Assembly: GCA_963682175.1 (NCBI GenBank)
Contig: OY821775.1
Span: forward strand, 7,536,501-7,600,500
Origin: Triglochin maritima
Lineage: Eukaryota > Streptophyta > Magnoliopsida > Alismatales > Juncaginaceae
Reading direction: 5' to 3'
DNA length: 64,000 nt
Below are positions 12,235 through 22,454 of this stretch, piece by piece (position 1 is the stretch's first letter; every line of letters starts with the position of its first letter). The notes under the pieces were generated by a model. The model had not been told where the DNA came from and did not search any database. It saw nothing but the letters and a program-made list of their open reading frames with translations. Both the position numbers and the translations under genes were made by a program.

Positions 12235-12413
12235 TAGGGGTGTAGACGAGTCGAGTCGAGTAAAATTTCGAGTTATATGTATTATCTTAAAATTATTACC
12301 AAATACAAATAAATAAAAATAAATAAAGCAATAAAAAATTCGAACAAACTATCGAGTCGAGCCTCAATTTTTTTCGAGTTCGAGCGGCTCGTTTACAACC
12401 CTACATGAGATAC
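12235..12413. mobile_element. Short inverted-repeat element with hAT-like termini (MITE)
   Basis: The ends pair as imperfect inverted repeats of about 26 bp: GTATCTCATGTAGGGGTG... on the left and ...CAACCCTACATGAGATAC on the right. The inner part (GGGGTGTAGACGAG and CTCGTTTACAACCC) resembles the common plant hAT terminus. Inside are GAGTCGAG repeats. I find no direct target duplication; the outer 12 bases are inverted, not direct. Confidence 0.5.
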
Positions 12414-13084
12414 TTCATCTTCAAGTTAATCTAGAATCGAATATTTTTCGAGTCGAGGTATTGAGCAGAACCAAAGTTTAGAACCCTCATCTCATGTAAA
12501 CTCTCACCACCATATTTTTGAGAGCATCTAACCACCAAATGTGATTTAAATATTGAACCAGACACAATCCAGGTAACTTTCTAAATGCACTTTTAGTTTC
12601 TTTTATACTCGGCTAGTAGGCCAGTAAGCCTTTTCCCAATGGAACTGAAATCCTTTATCTAGAATAAAAGATCAAGCATCAATACTCTCGAGCATATCAA
12701 CAATAACTCCATTCTACAATTCACCAAAGATAGTATGTACAAAACCTACGTCCCAAACAGTCTGGGCTAGTTTGATGAAAATAGGCTTAAATTCCCAAAT
12801 CTTATACTTCTCCTCATTTAAGAAAATCCCAAAGAGATTATAGACTTATATGTGCCATTAATCTTTCTTGCACGAGCAACATAAAACATTATCTAAGGGT
12901 GTAATTAATATGCCCATTATGAACACCAGAATAACTTGTTCAAGTAAAATTGTGGTTTAATTAAATAACAGTTGTAGCCAAAAATTACATAAAAACCAAA
13001 AATATTAATATTTCATAAAAAGTTAGAAACAAAATGCTGTAAATAATTCAAATTACAACCTAGTAATATTTTAAAATTATTACA
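12414..13084. other. AT-rich spacer, nothing recognised
   Basis: Another GAGTCGAGG and CCCTCATCTCATGTAAAC near 12450-12510 echo the MITE end, suggesting nested copies. The rest shows no frame or motif that I can support. Confidence 0.4.
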
Positions 13085-13560
13085 ATTGTTCTCAACAAGC
13101 TTTCATACTTGAGAATCGATTTATAATAGTATCTATGTTAATACCAAAAAACAAATCTTTCTCTAGATAAGTAACCAAATAATCATTCAACATTTGTTCT
13201 CTCATGCTATTACGCAATTTATCTTTCACTAGAGTCATTCCGGAAAATATTTTTTCAATACATGTTGCCAAGGGAAGAAGTAACACAAACTTCAATAGTA
13301 AGTAGACATTTGAATGAGTTTCATGTTTGTTTGTCTTAACAAGTTTCATGAAATACTCATTAAGAATTTTTACATTCCAAAATCTCTCATCATTTCGAAT
13401 GCCAACAATGAAATTAATGTATGTGAATATTCAAAGAATATTAATTGGGCACTTGAAAATTCATTCGGATAGAATTTAGCAAGTCGGAACAATTTCATTT
13501 TCCTTTTGGTCATAAATGCCCTTTATATCGGCCTGTCCCATATTTTCTATTGATTTTTCC
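13085..13560 (-). pseudogene. hAT transposase remnant, C-terminal dimerisation region (ZMYM1/DUF4371-like)
   Basis: The - strand from 13349 down to 13092 encodes a stretch with NVYLLLKFVLLLPLATCIEK, FSGMTLVKDKLRNSM and LVTYLEKDLF. This is the shape of the hAT C-terminal dimerisation domain of ZMYM1-like transposases (LP-S/T-T--ER-FS--K-VK--LR). The upstream part (13350-13560) has several stops but some similar character. It belongs to a different hAT lineage from the BED-type relic at 4.9-5.6 kb and is not its other half. Confidence 0.65.
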
Positions 13561-14499
13561 CTAGAATTTCCTTTATCAGAAACAATTCGTTAATATTTAG
13601 ACTTTAGAGCACTAATGTAATGATGATGTGAAGTTGATCCGGAAATCAAATCATGTTTACTTAAAAAGTTCAGTAATTGAAAATTTTAAGGTTTCTAAAG
13701 AATGATTTACTTTTCAGCAAAACAAACATGATAAAAAATCACTTCTATTATACTGAGAAAATTAGAACTTATATTTTCACTGAAAACGTTTATCAAAGTT
13801 GGGTAAGTTTTGAAACTTCAATTCTATATTTTTTTACAAACCAATCACATTCAAACCTCTCTTGACTTCCCAACATTCATCAACCGTATTGATATCCCCA
13901 CCACCAGACTCATAACGAGCTTGATCTCCAACCATGAGGAACAACTGCATGTTTAACCTTAACATCTTATTGGTTTAGACTGTAAACTTGTTTAGAACGA
14001 ACCATTACCTATTAATGCTATTTGGTGGGTAACTAATTCTGAAAACATGTGAAATGCTAATAATGTAATTTGAGTTGACTAACTTCAAAAATTGTCACAA
14101 GATTGTATATTCATTCATCCATTCATTCATTTCATTTTCTACGTGATAAATGTCGATATATAGAGGGGAAATTAAGATGTATTCAAAATCTTGAGTGACT
14201 AATAATCTAATTAGAATGATTAGCAGGGGTGTCCAAGTAAATTAAACTCAATGACAAATTAAAAAGGCTACATTTGTAGGCTATATAGATGGCATGGCAT
14301 TCATGCTGCCATTAATAAGGACAAAACGTTGTATCGGATATTCGGATATGGTCATATGGCTATTCTTCACATTTGGTTAGGAAATGCCAAATGGGGCAAT
14401 ATGAGGAGAATATCCCTTTATCGCCGATTCTACTTCATCATGTGTTGTCCGAAGATTGAAAAATAACTTTATTTTTTAAAAAGCAAAAGGAAGCATTTT
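13561..14499. other. AT-rich intergenic spacer
   Basis: No coding region is supported. It may contain further degraded transposon DNA. It ends in a T-rich tract that is the poly(A) tail of the SINE read on the other strand. Confidence 0.4.
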
Positions 14500-14697
14500 T
14501 TTCATTTTTTTTTTTTCTTCCGTCAAGCAAGATTCCGTGGCACCCAGCCACCCACCCTCATTTCGTCTCAGGTGGGTTTTGGTACAGAAATACGGGTGGT
14601 CCATCAATGGAGGTCCAAATCACATTTTTGTGTAGAATTAGATTCGAACTTATGTTAAATGATCTACTTTCTCAACCAACTGGCTATGCTTATCTAG
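14500..14697 (-). mobile_element. tRNA-derived SINE
   Basis: Read on the - strand, the element starts near 14697 with TAGCCAGTTGGTTGAG (box A-like) and has AAGTTCGAATCTAA about 35 bases later (box B-like). The body ends in a poly(A)-type tail, the T-rich tract at 14500-14518 on the + strand. Short direct repeats GCATTTT flank it at 14493-14499 and 14698-14704. Length is about 198 bp, typical of plant SINEs. The family is not identified. Confidence 0.6.
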
Positions 14698-14704
14698 GCA
14701 TTTT

Positions 14705-16520
14705 ATTCCGACAATGTAATGTCCTCTAGCATTTTATTTTGAAATATTTACAAACATATTTTTCTGATAAATAATTAAATATACATATATTTCTAACCTT
14801 GTATAATGATGCCTGATTAGTATTTTGGTTAAGTAGAGAGGTGTTGAATGAATATGTGTTTTCATCTACAACCTTGTAAGTGTATTCGTATGTCCATGAC
14901 AACACGTAAGCTATGGTCTTCACCACTTCGTTGATCATGCCAACTTGCTAAGCGAATTGAGATTTAATAAAATTAATTGAAGTCCGACTCAACTAATTAT
15001 CTGTCGTCATTTGCATTCCCGACGAGCTTGCCCACGCTCATATTTTACATTTTGTGCGGTGTGTACTCGTTGAGGGATAAGAAACAGAGGACAGAGCCCA
15101 TAAATTAACAAGTGAGCAATAAGAAAATCACCCCGTTGGAACAAACAGGATATTGCATGTAATTCTGGTAAATGCATAAAATGGCCCATGGACCTGCGCC
15201 TGAGGAGCTATCATCGGCCCATCAAACAATTTACAAGTTATGTGGTTGCTATATTGCTGTTTTCAGAAGAAAATAAATATGACATGATACAACTAGGGTC
15301 CAAAAATAGTAAGAAATTGCTTACATAGGACCTGGAATATTCCATCATATCATTGTGTACTATAATAACATTAATACTGGAGATTATTTTAGATTAGTGG
15401 ATTCATTATTCATAGGTAATTGATTGGGTCAGGATATACGCAAGGTTAGCAAAGGATCTGTACAGCATGCTTAAAATTTCTCTTATTTTGACATTAGTGC
15501 TTGGTGCATTCTGTTTTGATGAAATTCCACACACTTAAAGCGATTCCTTTCATTTCAAACAATCGATGCTATCCACAAGTCTTTGAAAGTTATGAATCTG
15601 AGCCTTATAACATTTTTTTTATTTTAAACCGATTACGATCGAACATCAACACAACCCAACCCAACACGATCCATTTACAGTTCTAGACTTCTAGTTGATT
15701 GCTCTTCAAACTATGGATGACTTAAGCAGCCACGAAAACACAGGAACATTAGAATATGCATTTCCATCACATCCTTTTCCTTGTGGGAATGGGCATCGAT
15801 CGTTGTAGAGTTGTTAGTTGCGTTTGGTTTTGAATCCCAACGCCAATCCACCAGGATCCATCAACCGGATTAATCAGCCACTTCCAAATCGCAATCTAAA
15901 CCCCTCCCGTCACTCTCGCACGTGTCATCGTCCAGATCGATGACCACCACAACTGCTCCAGAACCTGATGGCGTGCACCGGACAAATATCATCATGTCGC
16001 CCATCAACCCCTCCATCGGACGGTCCGTACAATTTCAGTTCTTACATCAAACGCTCCAAGTGGATTTGGTATTCTTGTTTGGATTTCAAGTAACCACCAA
16101 ATGGGCTCCACAGGGTTGAGTCCCTCGCACGGACCTATTTTTTTCCCCGTATTATAGTTGCTATGTGTGGACCGATTCTTTGAGCAATTTGACTTGTGGT
16201 TTGTCTGTTCCACCAACACCCATGTCTTGGTTAAACCTTGTCACGGTCGCGTTGAGCTAACTTAAGACGATGCTTCTATTCTATTCGCACGCCATTCAAC
16301 CATCCTTAACAATTTTCTTCAATTCAAAGTTATAATCCTAGTTGATGTTGGTGAGTTCCATGCACCCCGAGATAACACAAAAACAGTTGGTCGCCTAACC
16401 ATGAAGAGGGGCGACACCAACTACCACCAATTTTGTCAAACAAATTCGATCAAACATGTTTGATATTTATAAGCTGTTGTTTACCAAATCCCCATTCAAT
16501 CAACCCCTCAAAAGTAACAT
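14705..16520. other. Intergenic region upstream of the metalloproteinase gene
   Basis: No convincing gene. Small frames (for example 15922-16119) lack family signatures and splice context. The last few hundred bases are the presumed promoter of the downstream gene. Confidence 0.4.
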
Positions 16521-16523
16521 CCT

Positions 16524-16530
16524 TTATATA
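16524..16530 (+). promoter_or_regulatory. Probable TATA box of the metalloproteinase gene
   Basis: TTATATA lies about 50 bases upstream of the chosen ATG at 16578, which would put transcription start near 16555 and give a short leader. Confidence 0.5.
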
Positions 16531-16577
16531 ACTTGCACTCTATAACCAACTCTTCAATTAATTCATCAATCTTATCC

Positions 16578-17627
16578 ATGTATTCGTCCATATTTCTTTA
16601 CCCAGCCCTTGTGCTGGTGCTATTGTTCTTCTCTGGTTCGGACTCGAGACCTGCTCCTTTCGTCGAAGTGAAGTCGCCGTCATGGCAGAAGTTCCAACGT
16701 TTCATAGATGCCGGAAGAGGAAGCGAATTCTCCGGCATGTCGAGCCTGAAAAAGTACTTCCACAACTTCGGCTACCTAAACAGCTCCATGACCGCCGCCA
16801 ACTTCACGGACGTATTCGACGAGCATCTAGAAGCCGCCGTGACGCTCTACCAATCGAAATTCGGTCTACCGGTGACCGGAAAACTCGATTCAACAACCGT
16901 AGAGCAACTCTCAACCCCACGATGCGGCGTCAAAGACACCACGATCACGATCAAACCCCACTCATCCTTACTCCACACGACCAAGCACTTCGCCTACTTC
17001 TCGGGTCAACCGAGGTGGGACCGGGGGTCGCTAACGTACGCCTTCACCAACCATGTAAACTACCTGGACCAGAACGACGTCCGGGCTGTCTTCCGCCGCG
17101 CATTCTCGCGGTGGGAGTCAGTAATTCCGGTAAGCTTCACCGAGGTAAACGACCCATCGACCGCCGACGTCCGCATCGGTTTCCACTCGGGCGATCATGG
17201 CGACGGCGAGCCATTCGACGGCGTCTTAGGCGTTCTCGCCCACGCGTTCTCCCCCGACAGCGGACGGTTACATCTCGACTCGGCGGAGACGTGGGCGGTG
17301 GACTTCGGGAGGGAGAAGGCGAGCACGGCGGTGGACTTGGAGTCGGTAGCGACGCACGAGATCGGGCATGTGCTGGGACTGGCGCATAGTGGCGTTAAGG
17401 AGGCCATCATGTACCCCAGCCTCAGCCCGAGGACTAAGAAGGTGGACCTTAAGGTGGATGACGTGGAAGGTGTCCAGGCTCTGTATGGCTCCAACCCGGA
17501 TTTTAAGCTGAGCTCCCTGCTCGAGTCCGAGATGTCGCCCGCCGAGTCGGATGGGGGAATCGGGTCACGACGGTTCGGGGCGGTTGCGGTGCTGGCGGGA
17601 GTGATCATGCTGATGATCATACTGTGA
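16578..17627 (+). CDS. Plant matrix metalloproteinase (matrixin, M10A), secreted and probably GPI-anchored
   Basis: One intronless frame of 349 residues. In order: a hydrophobic signal peptide (about 1-22); a propeptide with a peptidoglycan-binding-like helix region (LKKYFHNFGYL, LYQSKFGLPVTGKLD); the cysteine switch PRCGVKD (Cys116); a catalytic domain with zinc site HEIGHVLGLAH (His260, His264, His270; Glu261 catalytic) and a Met-turn (AIMYP, Met278). A Ser/Glu-rich linker and a hydrophobic C-terminus (about 335-349) suggest a GPI signal. There is no hemopexin domain, as usual for plant MMPs. Length and lack of introns fit the Arabidopsis At1- to At5-MMP family, zinc endopeptidases of the cell surface. 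The frame is open 15 codons further upstream without an ATG, so the first ATG is used. All key residues are present, so it looks functional. Confidence 0.93.
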   Translation: MYSSIFLYPALVLVLLFFSGSDSRPAPFVEVKSPSWQKFQRFIDAGRGSEFSGMSSLKKYFHNFGYLNSSMTAANFTDVFDEHLEAAVTLYQSKFGLPVTGKLDSTTVEQLSTPRCGVKDTTITIKPHSSLLHTTKHFAYFSGQPRWDRGSLTYAFTNHVNYLDQNDVRAVFRRAFSRWESVIPVSFTEVNDPSTADVRIGFHSGDHGDGEPFDGVLGVLAHAFSPDSGRLHLDSAETWAVDFGREKASTAVDLESVATHEIGHVLGLAHSGVKEAIMYPSLSPRTKKVDLKVDDVEGVQALYGSNPDFKLSSLLESEMSPAESDGGIGSRRFGAVAVLAGVIMLMIIL

Positions 17628-18130
17628 TTAATTATTGGAGTTGAGTTAGTGTGTATATTCCCCCATGCATACGTGGGGTAGAATTGATACACGTAGCACA
17701 CTTTTGTTGTACAGGACACAGATAGAGAGGGTTTTAGGACAGGAAACACGATTATTGATCCCATTTGTTTGTTCTATATTTTACCTAAATTGATTTTATC
17801 CTGTTTTTTTATTTAAATTCAACTTGTTTCTCGTTGGCACAATATTCTCTGTATCGATCGGTACTGTTTTATATCAAAACCTAATCTTGAAGTTTGCACT
17901 AATTAAAAGATCCATGTACTTGTTTTGTGCTTGCTTGGCATGTAGTAGTCATGTTTTGAGATTTTTGGTTGCATGCACCTCTAAAAGTGATTTATTGTGT
18001 ATTTGTCATTGTGTATTTTTTTATTGCTCCCGAAAGTTCAGGAATCAAAGTGATTGCTTGGGTGTGCCTCCCTCAAACATTTTTAACGGTTTTTGTGACA
18101 CCCTTTTAATTGCATCGTGATGTCGTTATT
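17628..18130. other. 3' flank of the metalloproteinase gene
   Basis: Likely 3' untranslated region followed by AT-rich spacer; no supported gene. Confidence 0.4.
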
Positions 18131-18237
18131 TGGGAGTTAAATCTGAGAGTATGTTGTTGCCTGTTGGTGTCACATCCTCTCACGTAAGGCCTCGTACTAC
18201 GTCGTCAACTCCCTCCTCCGTGACGCCGCCTCTCCTC
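18131..18237 (+). pseudogene. Left part of a GC-rich coding-like sequence split by a solo LTR
   Basis: About 90 bases before the LTR have coding-like composition and an open frame (SYYVVNSLLRDAAS). With the LTR and one copy of TCCTC removed, this joins the GC-rich sequence at 19711. The family is not recognised. Confidence 0.35.
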
Positions 18238-19705
18238 TGTTGGTTTTTTTGCCTTAATCTTATGTTTTGATGATTTAATCAACCGAATCTTAATTAGAGT
18301 AGCACACACTATACATTGCATATATATTGTATTGTGCTAACCTCTACAGGTGATCAAGACTCAAAAAAGAAGGAAATGAAGTCAAGACATGTAATTAAAG
18401 CTAAATCGAAGACATGTAATCTTGATTTCTTTTGAGTCTTAGGAACAAAGTGTAATTGAGCATACTTGAGCTAAAATCAACTTAATCACACACTAGGTTC
18501 CCTATAGAAGTCACACACGAAATTTCACATAATTTGGACTTCAATAGATCACCCAAACTTAGACCGGAAAACACCAAACCTGAACCCTAACTGTCTGCCC
18601 ACATTCGGTCGACCGATACAGGTCGTTCGGTCGACCGGATGATCAAGTAATCCAGTTTGTGTTTTCCTGTCTAGTTCCGGTCGACCGCACCATCTCTTTC
18701 GGTCGACCGTTTAACCTTATTGTTCCGACCGTTATTTTTGTCGTATTTACCCAACGGTCGTATTCGTATTAAAACCATATACACCTCTATATACTTTACC
18801 AAACGGTCGAACCATTTGCCCAGTTCGGTCGACCGTTTAACCTTGTCAAAAATCCCTGCTATCGGTCGATACGATTTCGTTCCACCGATCCATTTATCCC
18901 TCTACCGAAACGCTTATTCGGTCGACCGGTAACCCTGTTCGGTCGACCGTTTATTTAATTGACTTAAGATTTCGGTCGACCTCTCCATATTTCGGTCGAC
19001 CGTTTCCTTAAAGAACCTAAGCGTTCGGTCGACCGTTTCACCTTTCGGTCGACCGTTTCTGGACAGATTTGCAGCCCGAATTTTCTGCTTTGTGTATCTT
19101 GCACAAAACCCTATCAAATCTTGTCCCAACGGATCTATTCTCTCTAATGCCTATATAAGGAGTTGTAAAACACATTTTAACACAACTCTCCCACTACAAA
19201 CTTGTCCCAAACATTAGAGAGAATCCCAAACACTCAAAGCTTCAAACCTTACACACTTAGTGATCAATTCCTGAATCCTACTCAAGTGTACTCAAGGTTT
19301 AAAGAGTGTTGCTCCACTCAAGTTCTCATTTGTTGTCAAAAGAGTAAAGGCTCCGGTGAAAGCCCGAAGCATCCTTCTCGGATTGTGAGAAGAGGATTCT
19401 AAGCTCGGCGAGGGTTGTTCGCGAGTTTGACGGTTGTAAAGGCGTTCTTTCCCGGTCCGGAACGAGGAGTGGTTAGTGAAGTCGTGAGCGGAGCTTGGTG
19501 ATCCGAGCGGAGCTTGCAAGAGATGACTATGACCCGGGTGGGGTGCCGAACCTCTATAAAAACGCCGAGTCGTTTTGTGGTTTGCATATTCCTACACTTG
19601 CTTGTTTTAGTTTTAAATTCCGCTGCATTTCTTTGATTGAATAAACAAGTAGGTAATTAGGTGATTAGCATTAATTGTGGACCCATAAACCCACACGATC
19701 CCACA
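18238..19705 (+). mobile_element. Solo LTR, SIRE-like Ty1/copia family, with perfect 5-bp target duplication
   Basis: A 1468-bp segment from TGTTGG to CCCACA, flanked by TCCTC at 18233-18237 and 19706-19710. It is closely related to the LTR at 8640-10129 and has the same order of parts: a TTTTGATGATTTAATCAACC start, a CGGTCGACCG array (18606-19055), the GACCCGGGTGGGGTG block and CTCTATAAAAACGCC near 19530-19565, and a terminal GTGGACCCATAAACCCACAC. No internal region remains. Confidence 0.9.
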
Positions 19706-20260
19706 TCCTCCACCTTTCTCCGGCAAGACGCTTCCTCGTCCGCATCGTCTGACCATCCACCGACCTTGTCGTCTCCACCTTCGACTCCGATGGATTTGTT
19801 TGGATCGCACACGTCGACCTCGTGTCTACCTACGACTAGGCCCTCTCCCACACCTCCACCATTCAGACTCACATCAACCACATATTCTCTCTTCTTCACC
19901 CTATATCCCCGAAAATCACCGCCTCCCCCGGACTCCACTTCTACAATGTCTACGAAGACCACCACAATGCTCGATTGACCTCCATCACTATCGGAGACCA
20001 CCACGTCGGATTCGTCAATTGGACGGATCTAAGAGTCCACAAGGCTCGAGTGACCTCCAGCACCACCGGAGACCACCACACCTCCGACAACGTGGGAGTG
20101 GGAGTGTTCGCGGCGATGGAGTGCCCGCACAAGGAGAACTACATCCTTGAGGTGGATAAGGAGACTCAGAAAGTCAGATTGGAGATCGGACGACAAAGTG
20201 GGAGCTTGACAATGACGACGACGACCACAAGGTTGGCGTGGTTGGGGAAGAAATAATGAC
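19706..20260 (+). pseudogene. Right part of the GC-rich coding-like sequence, unrecognised
   Basis: This stretch is C- and A-rich with coding-like codon bias. Two frames are open in turn: one to about 19975, then another from 19975 to 20256 containing CPHKENYILEVDKETQKV. Switching frame near 19970 suggests a frameshift or an intron. With the LTR insertion upstream it is probably a broken gene. I do not recognise the protein. It could also be part of a captured gene fragment. Confidence 0.4.
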
Positions 20261-22072
20261 ATCACGAGGAAACTAACAGTGTCACGAAAACCGTTAACGG
20301 CGTCTGATGAAGATGTACCCAAGCAATTATTTTGATTCTTGTACGTTAGAGAGCAATAAAAAATACACTATGGTAAATGCTTAATAAATCACTTTTGAAG
20401 GTGCACCCTAGCAAAAATCCCGGTATGTTTTTCAATGTTTTCAATTATTGGAATGGATTTTGGTAGGAAAGAGAGCGTTTCATTTCCGTGGAGTAGATGA
20501 ACTTCTGATCGATAATTCCAATTAAGATTGGTAGTCAACGTCAAAGTCAAACTGTGATGGTCCATAGATGAGTTTTTGTCTTAGAAAAAGTAGGACGATA
20601 AAGCACACAGAAAAAATTGCTTGTAGACTATACTGCAACATAGTTTGAAGTTTGAACCTACGTAATTTTGAACATAGAATAACATATAAGATTTCGGAGG
20701 AGCCTCTGAAAAATTACTTATACTACCGTATCAATTACATTACTAATAGATTCCTTTTATAAACTAATGAGGCAGCGCAGAAAGGAAAGTAATTACATCA
20801 AGTAGATTATAATCTACAAGAAAGAGAAGGGAACTCATCCATAAATGAAAGAAATTATATCTTTGATTTCATAACATAAATGACAGATCTTTAATAAGGA
20901 TTTATACATGACAGTAGATAGATTCTACGAAGAATTGTACTCCTTCCCTTTTGCGTGGTAGACTTTGCTGTCTGGATGGGGCAGCCACGATCCCTTTCAC
21001 CTTGAAAAGGTGACGTTTGATTTTAATTGGACGGTAGAGATTACCTGATTAAGATGTTTCTTTCGATGGAAAAGTAAGATGACCGTGATATTAGAGCATA
21101 ATCATCGTTTTCAACTTCAAAAAATCTACTACTATTACGTAAAAACTTTCTCGGTGTGGTTCGGGTCATTAGCTACTAATAATGGGCCTAATAACATTGT
21201 CAATGCCCATATAAAGACTTCCTCTTCCGTCCCGGCACTAGAGTTTGATGAGTTTAGCCTTTTGCAGCCCCCAAAACTGTCATGAGCTTTTGAAATTGTT
21301 ATATTTTTTATGTTTGGAGTTAAACTTTGGGAATATTGGATAACTTTATTTGAACGGGTGAAATTGTGCAAGTTTAGTGTAGGTATGGATGACGGATTTT
21401 TAACTGAACCTTCACAAACCAAACTACCATGCAAAGTGAGTAGACGTCTCCAAATAGCAAATTTATATGCATAACATCGAGCTCAATTTCCACTGGTGGA
21501 AACTAAACTGAGGGAGTGTCAATGGTATGTTCAGTTTCCGACAATAAATGGGAAAAGATCCATGTGTCAACAATGAATTGTGATTTCTTTGCTTGAATAA
21601 TATCCCATATGTTGCATTTATCTTCGTTACGCTTCGAGCATTATTGATTGTCTTCTCGGACTAATGAACAATTTTCACACTTCACTTGCCCATCCCAAAC
21701 CATAAAAGTTAGAACATTGAAGTTTGCTCCCGTTTGGGATTTGGGGAGAGGATTGTAAATGATTTTATCTTCCAAAAAGGTCAAACTTATGACTTTAAAA
21801 AGAATAAATTTCGAAAAGAAATAAAATCATTCTAGAAGAAGTGAAATGAAATGAAATGAAATAAGAAGATTGTTTTGAAGGGGGAAATACTAAGATGTTG
21901 AAGTTTACAAGTAAGAACTGAAGAAATGATATAGTTAAGGAAGCAAACTGTAATTTACTTTAAAATTATAAAAATCACGTGCGTGTGTCGTGGATCGGCC
22001 TTCAAATTCAATGCTTGAAAACCCTAAACCCCCAAAACCAACCAACCAACCAACCAAACCCCACCCGCATCG
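20261..22072. other. Intergenic region upstream of the NFD6-like gene
   Basis: No gene is supported. CCAACCAACCAACCAAAC just before the ATG at 22073 is probably 5' untranslated sequence. Confidence 0.4.
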
Positions 22073-22454
22073 ATGGCGTGCACAACATCGTTCCTCAGAT
22101 CTGTGGCTCGAGCATCCCTGAGAACACTCCCGAAACCCAAATCCACCCCGAAGTCGATCCCCACCGCGTCTCTCCGCCCTCCCTCCCTCACAAGGTCCGT
22201 CCGTCCGTCCGTCGAACCCTCATATATTTGTTTGGTATCGAAACAATTTAATTTAATTTAATTTATAAAGTTGTGATGGGATAAAATATAACAATTTCAG
22301 GTTACCGGCGGAGTTGGGTTGCATGTCGGGATCGCTCCTTCCGTTGCACAGCGCTGTGGCGGCGGCGCGGCTGACGTCGTGTTTGAGTACATCGTCCCGT
22401 AGCTGTCGGGCTCTCTCTCAGGGTACGCTCTGTCGTACCTCCCCAAGCCTCTAG
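22073..22454 (+). CDS. NUCLEAR FUSION DEFECTIVE 6-like mitochondrial protein
   Basis: Exon 1 is 22073-22194 and exon 2 starts at 22301 after a TTTCAG acceptor. Reading through exon 2 gives 91 residues ending at TAG 22452-22454 (C-terminus SQGTLCRTSPSL). The N-terminus is rich in Arg, Ser and Pro with no acidic residue in the first 40, a typical mitochondrial presequence. The second half contains CMSGSLLPLHSAVAAARLTS, the conserved core of NFD6 and its small plant relatives. NFD6 is known as a mitochondrial protein needed for polar nuclear fusion in the female gametophyte. A GT donor at 22423-22424 within exon 2 allows an alternative product that ends soon after SQG in a later exon, as in other members. 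The exact function here is inferred from resemblance only. Confidence 0.75.

Noticed and set aside
14641..14700. A possible tRNA gene on the - strand
   Set aside because: Box-like motifs are present but no cloverleaf can be drawn, and the sequence continues into a SINE body with an A-rich tail.
16533..16577. Upstream extension of the metalloproteinase frame by 15 codons
   Set aside because: The extension has no ATG (it would begin at TTG) and overlaps the likely transcription start; the ATG at 16578 gives a proper signal peptide.
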